Shown in pieces: positions 19,901 through 24,242 of a stretch of DNA of 64,000 bases; position 1 is the first letter of the stretch, and each line of letters begins with the position of its first letter. The position numbers and the translations under genes were made by a program. This DNA is from RUG11690 sp045616665 (GTDB lineage: Bacteria; Bacteroidota; Bacteroidia; Bacteroidales; WCHB1-69), in NCBI GenBank assembly GCA_045616665.1, contig JAZLHE010000045.1:1-64000 (forward strand), in the 5' to 3' direction. Under the pieces are notes generated by a model. That model was not told the DNA's origin and ran no database searches. It worked only from the letters and a program-made list of their open reading frames with translations.

Positions 19901-21981
19901 TAGAAAACATCGCTCACAGCTTCGCAGGCAGTACTAGGATTAGTAATCACCGTAATTGCATACGGATAATCTCTCGACTTCAACTTAGCAGTAAAATTAG
20001 CAGACTTCGTTGAATCAACACCATCAACTTTCCATAAATACGTAACTGCAGCTAAATTATTATGAACATTAGCAGTCAAATTCATTGCAGCACCATCACA
20101 TACGATTGGATCACCAGAAATGGAAACTGAAGGTTGACGATAAGCTTTAACAACCGTATCAACAGAAGCAGTAACTAAACTACATTCTGTCGTATATTGA
20201 GCCACTACTCTTATATTATATATTGTAGTATCTGCACTTGTTGAAACAGGAGTAGCCATATAAGTAGTTCCCGTTACAAGCGGAAGTTCAACACCGTTAA
20301 CAATCCACTGATAAGAAGCGATTGCACCAGGGTATTGATTTAAGTTTGCAGTATCTACCAGAGTAAACATCACTTGACCGCCATCACAAATAGAAGCATT
20401 GCTTGTGTTAAGTACGATAGGCTTAACAGCAGGAGCGTCTTTATAAACATTTATCGTAACAGAATCATTTGCAGTGCAAGAACTTGCTGAAGTAGTAACA
20501 GCAACATAGAATTTTGTTGTATCAGTCAAAGTTGTAGTATAGGTTGAAGTAATTGCGTTATCGATAACTGATTTCGCACCATCACCTACTTTTTTGGACC
20601 ACTGATAAGTTAAACCAGGAATATCAGTATTTGCAACATTAGCTGCAAGGGTTACCAAACCATCATTTTTACAAACGGTTGAAACGGAAGATAACAGCTT
20701 AACCGTGTTGGCTGTGTCAACATACAACATAAACGGTTCGCTCACAGCAGTACAAGAAGCGCTATCAGTAACAATCAAAGAAATTTCATAAGGATAATTT
20801 CTTTGAGACAATACCTTTGCGAAAGTAGATGTTTTCTGAGTAGTTTCAACAACACCATCAACTTTCCAAATATAAGTAGTATCTGTCAAAGAACCATTCA
20901 AAACAGCAGTTAATGCAGGAGTTGTTCCTCCGCAAATCACAGCATCACCATAAATAGCAACAGTAGGATCTGAAACTATTGAAATAGTATCCTGAGTAGT
21001 ATATTCTTTACAATCATAATTAGCATAAGAAACCGTAGCCTTCAAGATATAATCAGTTGCATCACCAGCAATAGCCAATGGGGAGAACGAAACCACAGAA
21101 TCGTGAGCGGTATAAATAGTATGTCCATTCAAAGTCCAAGTAATGCTTGGCTGGCCATATTTCTTTGACAAACCAGATAAAGTAGCGACAACCTGATTTC
21201 CATTACAAGCGACAGCAGTAAGTCCGTCCAATTTCAAATGATCATCAGCAGGACCTTCACCTACTTTAACCTTTGCTTCATTTGATTGAGCGACACAGCC
21301 ATTCCAAGTGAAATGAGGTTCTACAGAATAAGCATCACCCACAGGGAGTAATTTACAAGGAGTATAAGTAGTATCAAAAGCTGTTCCGTTTTGATACCAT
21401 ACAAATGAGTACGGAGCTTCAGCATTATTGCTGAACACCTGAGCGCACATCAAACCTTTGCTGTCATCGTCACATACCAACACACTATCCAAAAGAACAT
21501 TGATACTGTTCACTTTCAAATAATGTACGGGTGAAATCACGGTATGACAACCTTGCGTAACGGTAACATCATATTCCTGGATGAGGGAATCCAAACCACC
21601 TAGATCTGGCACGGTTACCTGAATACGATTCTTGTAAACCGGATCCACTCCTTCTGTGATGTAGTTACCGTTTCTACGGAATTGATAACTCACTTCACCT
21701 AAGTAGTTGTTTTCCACAACCGCAGTCAGTGTAATCACTTGACCAGCACAAGCAGAAGAAGGTCCAATGAGCATAACACGGATAGCACTATCCGCAGGCA
21801 TCATTGAATACCTAACCTCTGGGAGGTTAAGTTCATCACCCGCTGAGGAACTCAGGCTAGGAGCAATCCAATGACGTAATGATTTTCCAACATCATTCGA
21901 CAATGACGCAGATTCATTACTAGCTTGGCAAGTTCCAAGATATAGGAACGCCATGAGCAAAAAAATCATAAATTTTTTCAT
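7957..21981 (-). CDS. Giant secreted protein: about 46 Ig-like modules plus T9SS type A sorting domain
   Basis: This is a single uninterrupted 4674-codon frame. It has a signal peptide (MKKFMIFLLMAFLYLGTCQA). About 46 modules of 85-125 residues follow, each opening with P-x-V-x-I, a first cysteine in a motif like VCEGGEVTLTA, a W in YQW or YEW, and a second cysteine about 60-75 residues on: a PKD/Ig-like fold with one likely disulfide per module. The last 80 residues (IRVYPVPA to VKFIIVK) are a T9SS type A C-terminal sorting domain, so the protein should cross the outer membrane by the Por system and be released or attached to the surface. I infer a stalk-like adhesin or S-layer-like filament. 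No enzymatic domain is visible. A strong promoter lies about 170 bases upstream. Confidence 0.88.
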   Translation of the reverse strand: MKKFMIFLLMAFLYLGTCQASNESASLSNDVGKSLRHWIAPSLSSSAGDELNLPEVRYSMMPADSAIRVMLIGPSSACAGQVITLTAVVENNYLGEVSYQFRRNGNYITEGVDPVYKNRIQVTVPDLGGLDSLIQEYDVTVTQGCHTVISPVHYLKVNSINVLLDSVLVCDDDSKGLMCAQVFSNNAEAPYSFVWYQNGTAFDTTYTPCKLLPVGDAYSVEPHFTWNGCVAQSNEAKVKVGEGPADDHLKLDGLTAVACNGNQVVATLSGLSKKYGQPSITWTLNGHTIYTAHDSVVSFSPLAIAGDATDYILKATVSYANYDCKEYTTQDTISIVSDPTVAIYGDAVICGGTTPALTAVLNGSLTDTTYIWKVDGVVETTQKTSTFAKVLSQRNYPYEISLIVTDSASCTAVSEPFMLYVDTANTVKLLSSVSTVCKNDGLVTLAANVANTDIPGLTYQWSKKVGDGAKSVIDNAITSTYTTTLTDTTKFYVAVTTSASSCTANDSVTINVYKDAPAVKPIVLNTSNASICDGGQVMFTLVDTANLNQYPGAIASYQWIVNGVELPLVTGTTYMATPVSTSADTTIYNIRVVAQYTTECSLVTASVDTVVKAYRQPSVSISGDPIVCDGAAMNLTANVHNNLAAVTYLWKVDGVDSTKSANFTAKLKSRDYPYAITVITNPSTACEAVSDVFYAYVGANANIYLTASADSVCKNGEVTLTTHIADGNMPGLTYSWKKNGVEIPGAFESSLTATILSTDTFRVAVQQNNTECVIDTVKVIKLMNEIPADHITMTLSDSDVCSGAQVMAKLNGLKTNYGAPEIIWSVNGIVLATNNADSIYISPDAVQGNATSYLVNADVTYANYTCTTFNANATANVVAAPEVEIYGDAIVCNPTGKIDLSAVVTGAYNGKYTWRVDGVDSVVAGEANYIDTLPTRDYPYEITVALNDTVTGCTVISGPFMVYVGSNPVVEVTVSADTVCQGNEVVVTANVADINTPGLTYTWSKKDADDSTHILGAFGPSVTYAVEKDTKFFVHIQQNHTGCTAYGEDSVKVYEKALPVKPIALEVSNAYVCYGGQIEFTVIDTANRKQYYNDLSVAGTYAWFMNGVRLNGVSGDHFTFSPSTVDNDTTNYLVEVVASYELQCETLTATIDTTVTVQANPTIVISGDPIVCDGSALNLLATVHDTLIPVIYKWRVDGVDSTTGPTFTSVLDQRDYPYNITVVVNEGTACEVISDVYQVLIGINPTVEIGVSAPIVCKNDEVTLTAHLGDYNMPNLTYQWYEQVKGQTDTTTILVGTSRELTIPVTDTTKYMVKVSQVNSECFAWADTVIYVYPKAPAVKDIELVTSQAAVCFGGQIEFTVIDTANRKQYFGSDTIPGLYQWYKNGVLMPLATTDHYTFSPDAVDDDSTNYLIEVVATYVSDCETLTTSVDTTVTAYPNPTVVIAGDPFVCDTNLVKLVAIVSDTLISPKYLWRVDGADSLTFTTDTFETELPYRDYPYEISVVVNQGSACEVVSEPYLVYVDTKPVVVVTADYDTVCHDQVVTLTAHLGNYNQENLTYQWYADEVAVPEGTESTLAYTITNTDYTAFKVVVTQLNSNCQGTGFDTVVTAVNPQFDTVLITNLQDDIFTIVDGDTLNYHRYYNEPAYDVCEGASVQITAYMKDASGNRYIDTNVTYNWKRNGVEIEGVHGAFFQEQLSILDHDLYKYIYTVEIAEPRYPNCYAEPVSASSDTLRVRRNPTVIIGGQQFVCYQGPSSNNVLLQAWVNGAVDTGAVYRWYRDGQFEENPVNANRGAIFTGMFPPRYGYNYTFQVEVITGSGCSSISDPYEVTVMAPPVITITPSADTVCRGGSVALVSHLDDYNVLDYELQYQWYANELSSDNIVPGATEPVLTIDVDETTNYIVGVEYLTENLNRPFCIAADTMTVTVYDRPQIDSIIMSLTEVCEGSQVELTAVMNDVYTGVPNVPYVYEWYRNSELLPGNAATIYDSPVTVDGNEQQYNYSVIVYQYPERMMCESPLYVSSQTLTVYPNPIVAISGDQHVCHTDTIILSANSDTISNPVGGLHYYWFESGAPIDNLNGDSAILKYYGAAQDEPYRFTVQVERDNASTGCRAYSYEYDVYVYESPVVNVTVVDENVCEGAEVTVTAHLNQNDPEQTNLEFQWFTKTSADADYVLVPGATALTYTTTIFDTTEFMFKVVHTLTGCFDTDSKTINTLEIPVVTNITLSDTTVCEGSAITITAFIDSTKGIEGLPYFYEWRRNGELMPGNTNIIHDTPMTVDGTTESFVYSAIAYQTPERLACTSALTESAPLIVLADPRVAISGDQTVCHTDHIILNANVDTFTNVVGGLHYTWYESGNMIENLNGDSGILDYVAPVQNEPYRFTVQIEREDAERGCRAYSEEYDVYVMDAPEANVTIVDEYVCAGAEVTVTAHLDLNDPEQTNLEYQWYTKTASETDFTAVPGATAMTYTTTINETTEFMFKVVNTLSECFDTDSKTINVQPIPVVNYVSMSDTNICEGAQVTIYADVEATAGVANQPYFFEWRRNGELLEGNTQTITDSPVTVDGNEQSFVYSVIAYQTPERLACYSQTVESAQLNVYPNPRVAISGDQYVCETDSVFLYANVDTIGRPVGLLHYTWYESGRLRDNMAYGLADSRFFSEYFYPQDEPYRFTVEVQRDDIAAGCRSYSEEFLVWVYKQPVVNITASETTVCEGGEVTLRANLNNYEFDYANDAQYQWYTVDTVLDIRHIGWDSVAQRYIDDTLRIVEHNAIPGATMLTYNAVMTEGQVFGFTATHNLSGCSDYDELAINVLPRPIIDSIHNVTGKDTICPGGRVELVASVSGGVAGGEEFIWTRNGIVMETIGNTLIDYPMAIDNDITKYVYAVVVRQAGAGCVSELTELSQYTMWVVPNPTVELAGDPIVCDTTDNNIVITANVVNYLDTTGLGLTYQWYENNAALEGETGLVLSVHRGYRDYPYSFNFAVQNEYGCTVNSEPFLVYVNDNPVVHISATETEICTNGVVTLSADLYDQNADNLVYQWYINNEPIEGAFNPTYTTALTETSTFKLYVHQRDSHCAAYSNEVTVNVNDIPVVTSIDVLSESTEICEGHVVTLKANISGGVAGGEVYTWYKDNEIVSGVTGDTYTDYPMTSNNAVTTHVYNVTVAQTAAACESVVDAANAVSIKVIPNPSYTIFGDASVCEPINGENNITLEGITNDPTVGTNPTYTWYEAGVEIAGQNTSVLSVFKAYREEPYIFKLIVTNAATGCTSETAEFAVSVSAKPMASIVSDQDSICAGGFVTLTSALVDSEEARLTYQWQSDANGSWENIQGAITPVYVTPALNATTNFRLHVTNLLTDCENNSNEVTVTVKSAPVVAITNINTNIVCNGGEVVLKATQPSEYQGLGEVSYQWFNNGQAIEGANSATYTTSPLTVEGDMTTYTFGVQVTMTNSGCVSNVAEEVVTAYADPTVVVTYNNGLTLCEGGQTVLTANPDHAYFTDFDYQWFFQGQPIQGANEATYTVENLRASQNPYEYAVEVKVNNGTTNGCSVVSEPVYVNIVKDPTAYITVNEGVNAICEGGNVTFTVNVNDGVADTYNPYTYEWTSNVTGEEILGTDASFTTSTNDPANLYVYYVNVASAYGCSVTVADTLRIVEDPSVTVSVKLGADQVVCEGGFTTLIATVEGGLGEASYQWYKNGYAIEGANSRELVTEPLFVNQAAAYTVSVAQSGIACTATSTQFNVPVYEAIEVALTANSEVNCVGGSVILTATANNGIPGDQLSYQWYRNGNPINGANAATYTTDDNLIAGLYEYQVEVASSISGCHVAQSGTIGITVEAEPTIVITSNAGNSICEGGDITLTANVIYATNATQHNNVYNYTWKWYEGTTLMSYVSSEPHYTLPATMTAGTYNFFVEISSVDGLGCDATSLANNNNFFTVVVKPVPSVILTASSDASCEGGDVTFNAVVVPTNLTGAYYWNVNGTTTVSNSNSITVNNMVLGTNNISVVFTPNDAQVACGTASVAITHTVNAAPVVTVAATDNNRLNMCVGGTIAFNATATGTANASDNYVWTVDGQTQNGNNGTSFSTQMNTPGIHTVSAMVERTMGCSSQFSTPVVVVVAEQPVAQLTQTAGYTEMCTGGEITLMAKVANYATVNNGVTNSSVHGTYTYSWNRDNANIQTTTSTTDNSQITETLNADASYSYSVTITPSGFNCQAATATLDHSIIVVPDPSWSVNQVNPSEMCLGGIVTLNAEVTGGVQSQQAGRIQWYKTFNGVESEVSGLGGSNTDVPEAAGVYTYAPKYIDYIGAGCNIADAIATQVTVNALPTAQFTSGHGSVICAGDYQSFATLEITLTGTAPYTFTIMNVTSGESQTIVTSLNPYYYNVNPTVTSIYRIISVSDANGCIGTLDNVADVVVNVSDITVAASSVIADCETWIARIPLHINAATSNTFVATLPNGATQTGTLMFDSYTQMHYAEVNMSGYTPGAYNVTITVDGCSGQCVVNVPANDASFGDNVKLVDQRWDDVVVVNNNPANNGGYKFSTYQWYRNGELIPGATEQYYQEEGGLEGFYACELNGVMADGTRVHFITCEKYFSGHASIRVYPVPATTAQDVTIELNLTDEELDGAILDIYDVKGAHIRSLSNLTPITKVGNFGAQGTYFGRIITGTNEIKTVKFIIVK
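14182..15036 (-). repeat. 855-bp tandem trimer, copy 2 (modules 25-27)
   Basis: Three modules of 94, 93 and 98 residues. They match the neighbouring trimer (15037-15891) in length module for module and share long identical segments such as VTVTAHL, EFMFKVV, FDTDSKTIN and YQTPERLAC. It is the clearest recent duplication in the giant gene. Confidence 0.8.
15037..15891 (-). repeat. 855-bp tandem trimer, copy 1 (modules 22-24)
   Basis: Three modules of 94, 93 and 98 residues starting PIVAISGDQHVCH. The partner copy lies directly adjacent at 14182-15036 with no net insertion or deletion, which points to unequal recombination of a whole A-B-C unit. Confidence 0.8.
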
Positions 21982-22151
21982 TGTTTTGAATTTAATTATT
22001 ACTATATATTTATATTTATTTATTGTTTTCGTTTTCGAATAAAATTCCTGTAACTCATTGATTTTCTTGACATTTTAGTTAGTTTTTAATTGGTTAATAA
22101 TATGTTCTATATGTTTTTTCTATACTACACTACACTTTACATTACAATTTG

Positions 22152-22159
22152 CAAAAATA
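22152..22159 (-). promoter_or_regulatory. Promoter -7 element (TATTTTTG) for the giant gene
   Basis: TATTTTTGC on the minus strand implies a 5' untranslated region of about 165 bases before the start codon at 21981. That leader is very AT-rich and could carry translational control, but I see no known riboswitch. Confidence 0.6.
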
Positions 22160-22653
22160 CAAAAAAACAAATAACAAAACTAACTTTTTTAAAAAAAATC
22201 TTTTTTACGAACTTTTTTTTTTGAATAAGAACATAAATGTCTCAATAATAGGCGTCTGATGTACGAATTTTGATTTGTTTATTTATATATACAATATAAG
22301 ATTATAATGTGATACAAATTGCCATAAACGCAACACATTGACAAGACAGACCAAAAAAATAAATAAAGGAACAAAAGTCAAACGGTTAGACAAAGAAAAT
22401 AAGTGATTGGGGAATAAGAGAAAATGAGTAATGAATTGTATGATACAATTTGGTATTCATTTCGGAATAAATAATTGAACCCAATATGCTATAGCAAAAA
22501 TTCCATTAAAAAATGATTATTGATGTTAAACGGTAATAGAAAAAATTTGAGAAAAGGATATATCGGAATTGGAAACAAATCTAATAATGGCATTGCAACA
22601 AGCACGTACCACACGAAAAGAGTAATCGATTAACAAGTCCTCAACGACATTTT
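22160..22653. other. AT-rich stretch without a recognisable gene
   Basis: About 500 bases upstream of the giant gene's promoter. They consist of A- and T-runs and short frames with no coding signature. One perfect small palindrome, AATTGTAT-G-ATACAATT (22434-22450), is present. Nothing else could be supported. Confidence 0.5.
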
Positions 22654-22661
22654 TATATTTG
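22654..22661 (+). promoter_or_regulatory. Promoter -7 element (TATATTTG) before a small ORF
   Basis: A full TAnnTTTG match on the plus strand, 33 bases before the ATG of the 54-codon ORF at 22694. Confidence 0.45.
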
Positions 22662-22693
22662 CTCCATTATCTGAAAGAAGCTTAAATATTAAA

Positions 22694-22858
22694 ATGTCAG
22701 AGAGAAAAAAAACATTTTCTTCACCCTCGTTTCAACAAACAGTAACCAATTTACAGAAATTTCGCACTTTTGGTAATACTACCGACAATCCTGCTGCTTG
22801 GGCATGTCGCAATGTCAAGACAGACATACCTGTTTCCCGTAACGGCATTCCGTTATGA
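22694..22858 (+). CDS. Small 54-residue hypothetical protein
   Basis: ATG at 22694 opens a 54-codon frame (MSERKKTFSSPSFQQTVTN at the start, PVSRNGIPL at the end). It is preceded at normal distance by a promoter element. The product is basic and polar, with no signal peptide or membrane segment. The same frame continues for about 28 further sense codons past the TGA (KTKIQVGLLTDEVLGF and on), so this may be the truncated start of a longer decayed gene. I do not recognise the family. Confidence 0.35.
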   Translation: MSERKKTFSSPSFQQTVTNLQKFRTFGNTTDNPAAWACRNVKTDIPVSRNGIPL

Positions 22859-22892
22859 AAAACAAAGATTCAGGTGGGACTTTTGACCGATG

Positions 22893-22943
22893 AAGTTTTA
22901 GGCTTTCACTCCGCTACGCCCCGCTTCAGGCGAAAACTTTCAA
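22893..22943. other. Imperfect inverted repeat in GC-richer patch
   Basis: GAAGTTTTAGGC at the left and GGCGAAAACTTTC at the right can pair around a GC-rich centre (CTCCGCTACGCCCCGC). It lies between the small ORF and the zinc-ribbon gene and could be a terminator or a remnant of a mobile element end. The evidence is only the base pairing. Confidence 0.25.
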
Positions 22944-22969
22944 GTTGACGTTAAATCAAAAAAAATGAA

Positions 22970-22977
22970 TACTTTTG
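22970..22977 (+). promoter_or_regulatory. Promoter -7 element (TACTTTTG) for the zinc-ribbon gene
   Basis: TACTTTTGC lies 10 bases before the ATG at 22988, with a TTG at 22945-22947 as a possible -33 element. Confidence 0.5.
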
Positions 22978-22987
22978 CAAATACAAA

Positions 22988-23154
22988 ATGAAAAAACAAA
23001 AATACACACTTTTAGGGATATTACCAATAAATGCGGAAAATCCCATTTCGTTGACCTTAGTCTGGGCTGGGAACCGCTGCCCGACTGCGAATGCGGCGGC
23101 TCTTTCGATGCCGACGCAAAAGGTCGCTGCCCGAAATGTGATAATGTTTTGTAA
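22988..23154 (+). pseudogene. Frameshifted small zinc-ribbon protein gene
   Basis: The ATG frame at 22988 gives an unremarkable 61-residue product. The +1 frame to the stop at 23152-23154 reads as a compact zinc-ribbon-like protein: FRDITNKCGKSHFVDL, then PDCECGGSFDADAKGRCPKC and DNVL at the end, with Cys pairs CEC and CPKC. Adding one A in the A-run right after the ATG joins start codon and zinc ribbon into a 55-residue protein beginning MKKTKIHTFRDITNKCG. It is therefore either a real frameshift mutation or a homopolymer base-call error. A promoter sits directly upstream. No function can be assigned beyond likely metal binding. Confidence 0.5.
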
Positions 23155-23198
23155 CGACTTCAATACCGAATGACGGGCCAACCGCCACGCTAAACTCA

Positions 23199-23277
23199 AG
23201 GGCTGACGGGGACTGGATGTTTCAGGCGAAAGCTGCCCTTTTTTGTTGTGCTCGTAAGCAATTTATTGCTTTTTTTG
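23199..23277 (+). terminator. Two weak terminator-like hairpins after the zinc-ribbon gene
   Basis: AGGGC (23199-23203) can pair with GCCCT (23235-23239), followed by a T-run. A second 5-bp stem AGCAA-TTTA-TTGCT (23257-23270) is followed by TTTTTT. Both stems are short; they would separate the zinc-ribbon unit from the BRO gene. Confidence 0.35.
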
Positions 23278-23279
23278 AG

Positions 23280-23287
23280 TAAATTTG
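23280..23287 (+). promoter_or_regulatory. Promoter -7 element (TAAATTTG) for the BRO-family gene
   Basis: A full TAnnTTTG match, 69 bases before the ATG at 23356. Confidence 0.5.
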
Positions 23288-23355
23288 CGACCTTGAAAAT
23301 TTCGTTTCAAGATATACTTTTTACTTGAAATTAAGGAACTTATCAATTATTAACC

Positions 23356-23823
23356 ATGACAGCAAAACAAGAAATAAAACTTTTTGAAGAGAAAAAAGTC
23401 CGCACTGTTTGGGATTCTGAGACCGAGCAATGGTACTTCTCTGTCGTTGACGTGTGTAATGTACTTACCAATCAACAGGATTATGACCATGCAAAAAACT
23501 ATTGGAAAGTGCTGAAACACAGGTTGCTAAAGGAGGGAAACGAGTTGGTTACAAATTGTAACCAACTGAAAATGGTTTCACCTAAAGACGGAAAAAAATA
23601 TAATACGGATGTCGCTTCCGTAGAACAACTTTTCCGCCTTATACAGTCCATCCCATCACCAAAGGCTGAACCGGTCAAAATCTGGATGGCGCGGGTAGCC
23701 AAAGAAGGCGGAAACGTGGCAAATGTCGCGCGCAAACAATTGGAAAGTACAACAGGTAAATCCGTCATCTCTTCCTCAAAGGCGAGCGATTATCTGTTGC
23801 CGACGGAAGATAAGAAAGAATAA
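23356..23823 (+). CDS. BRO-family (Bro-N domain) protein, probably internally deleted
   Basis: The 155-residue product opens with a Bro-N/antirepressor-like domain: KKVRTVWDSETEQWYFSVVD, then KYNTDVASVEQLFRLIQSIP and SPKAEPVKIWMARVAKE. Proteins of this group are usually about 270 residues, as I recall, with a middle region and a conserved tail resembling GGNVANVARKQLESTTGKSV. Here the tail follows the Bro-N domain directly, at about residue 116, so the middle appears to be missing in frame. Family members occur in phages, mobile elements and as DNA-damage-inducible proteins, and act in DNA binding or regulation. Residual function is uncertain. Confidence 0.7.
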   Translation: MTAKQEIKLFEEKKVRTVWDSETEQWYFSVVDVCNVLTNQQDYDHAKNYWKVLKHRLLKEGNELVTNCNQLKMVSPKDGKKYNTDVASVEQLFRLIQSIPSPKAEPVKIWMARVAKEGGNVANVARKQLESTTGKSVISSSKASDYLLPTEDKKE

Positions 23824-23840
23824 AAGACGAATCCTCCACT

Positions 23841-24236
23841 ATGCGTTATATCCTTTTCCCCCTCACTTTCCTCTGGCAGCTGCCGCAAAATCTGGTGGCG
23901 CTGGGTGTCTTGTTATGCTCCAGAAATGTCCAGAAAATAGGTTGTCGGCACTATTGTTTTGTTTTCTCTGCCCAATTGCCGAAGGGGGCAGGGGGTATCT
24001 CGCTCGGCAACTTCGCTTTCGTGAGTCCAGAACTTGCTCACGATGAACATACCATCCGCCACGAGGCTGACGGCCATACCGTTGATTCCCTCATCTTCGG
24101 TCCGTTGTATCTTTTGGTGATTGGATTGCCATCGGTACTGCACTTGCTGTGGTATAACCGCAAACGTCCTGCCGAAAAATCCTACTACGATTTCTACACC
24201 GAACGCTGGGCAAATCGACATGCGGGCTTGAAATAA
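23841..24236 (+). CDS. Conserved membrane protein with altered HExxH motif
   Basis: The 131-residue product starts 17 bases after the BRO gene and may share its transcript. It has an N-terminal hydrophobic segment (YILFPLTFLWQLPQNLVALG), a central HEADGHTVDS, a membrane segment (LIFGPLYLLVIGLPSVLHLL) and the C-terminal signature YYDFYTERWANRHAGL. I recall this as a widespread uncharacterised family whose members read HEKGHTVQS, an HExxH zinc site. Here one extra residue (H74-E75-A-D-G-H79) shifts the second histidine, so metal binding is doubtful. Biological role is unknown. Confidence 0.6.
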   Translation: MRYILFPLTFLWQLPQNLVALGVLLCSRNVQKIGCRHYCFVFSAQLPKGAGGISLGNFAFVSPELAHDEHTIRHEADGHTVDSLIFGPLYLLVIGLPSVLHLLWYNRKRPAEKSYYDFYTERWANRHAGLK

Positions 24237-24242
24237 TCTTCG

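Larger units (their letters stand above)
11875..21252 (-). repeat. 33-module Ig array arranged as 11 A-B-C trimers
   Basis: Residues 244-3369 of the giant protein contain 33 modules in fixed rotation. Type A has SGDPIVCDG-like openings and DYPY or EPYRF near its end. Type B has SADTVCKGGEVTLTAHL and LTYQW. Type C has a longer opening with VCxGxQ and ends before the next type A. The array starts with C (residue 244) and ends with B. Mean module length is about 95 residues. After residue 3370 the rotation is lost and single diverged modules follow. Confidence 0.75.

Noticed and set aside
7957..21981. Possible CRISPR or intergenic repeat array
   Set aside because: The periodicity is about 280 bases per module and is explained completely by protein modules in one frame. 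There are no short identical repeats with unique spacers.
22434..22450. Perfect palindrome AATTGTAT-G-ATACAATT as an operator
   Set aside because: It lies far from any supported promoter, and an 8-bp AT-rich palindrome is plausible by chance in this stretch.
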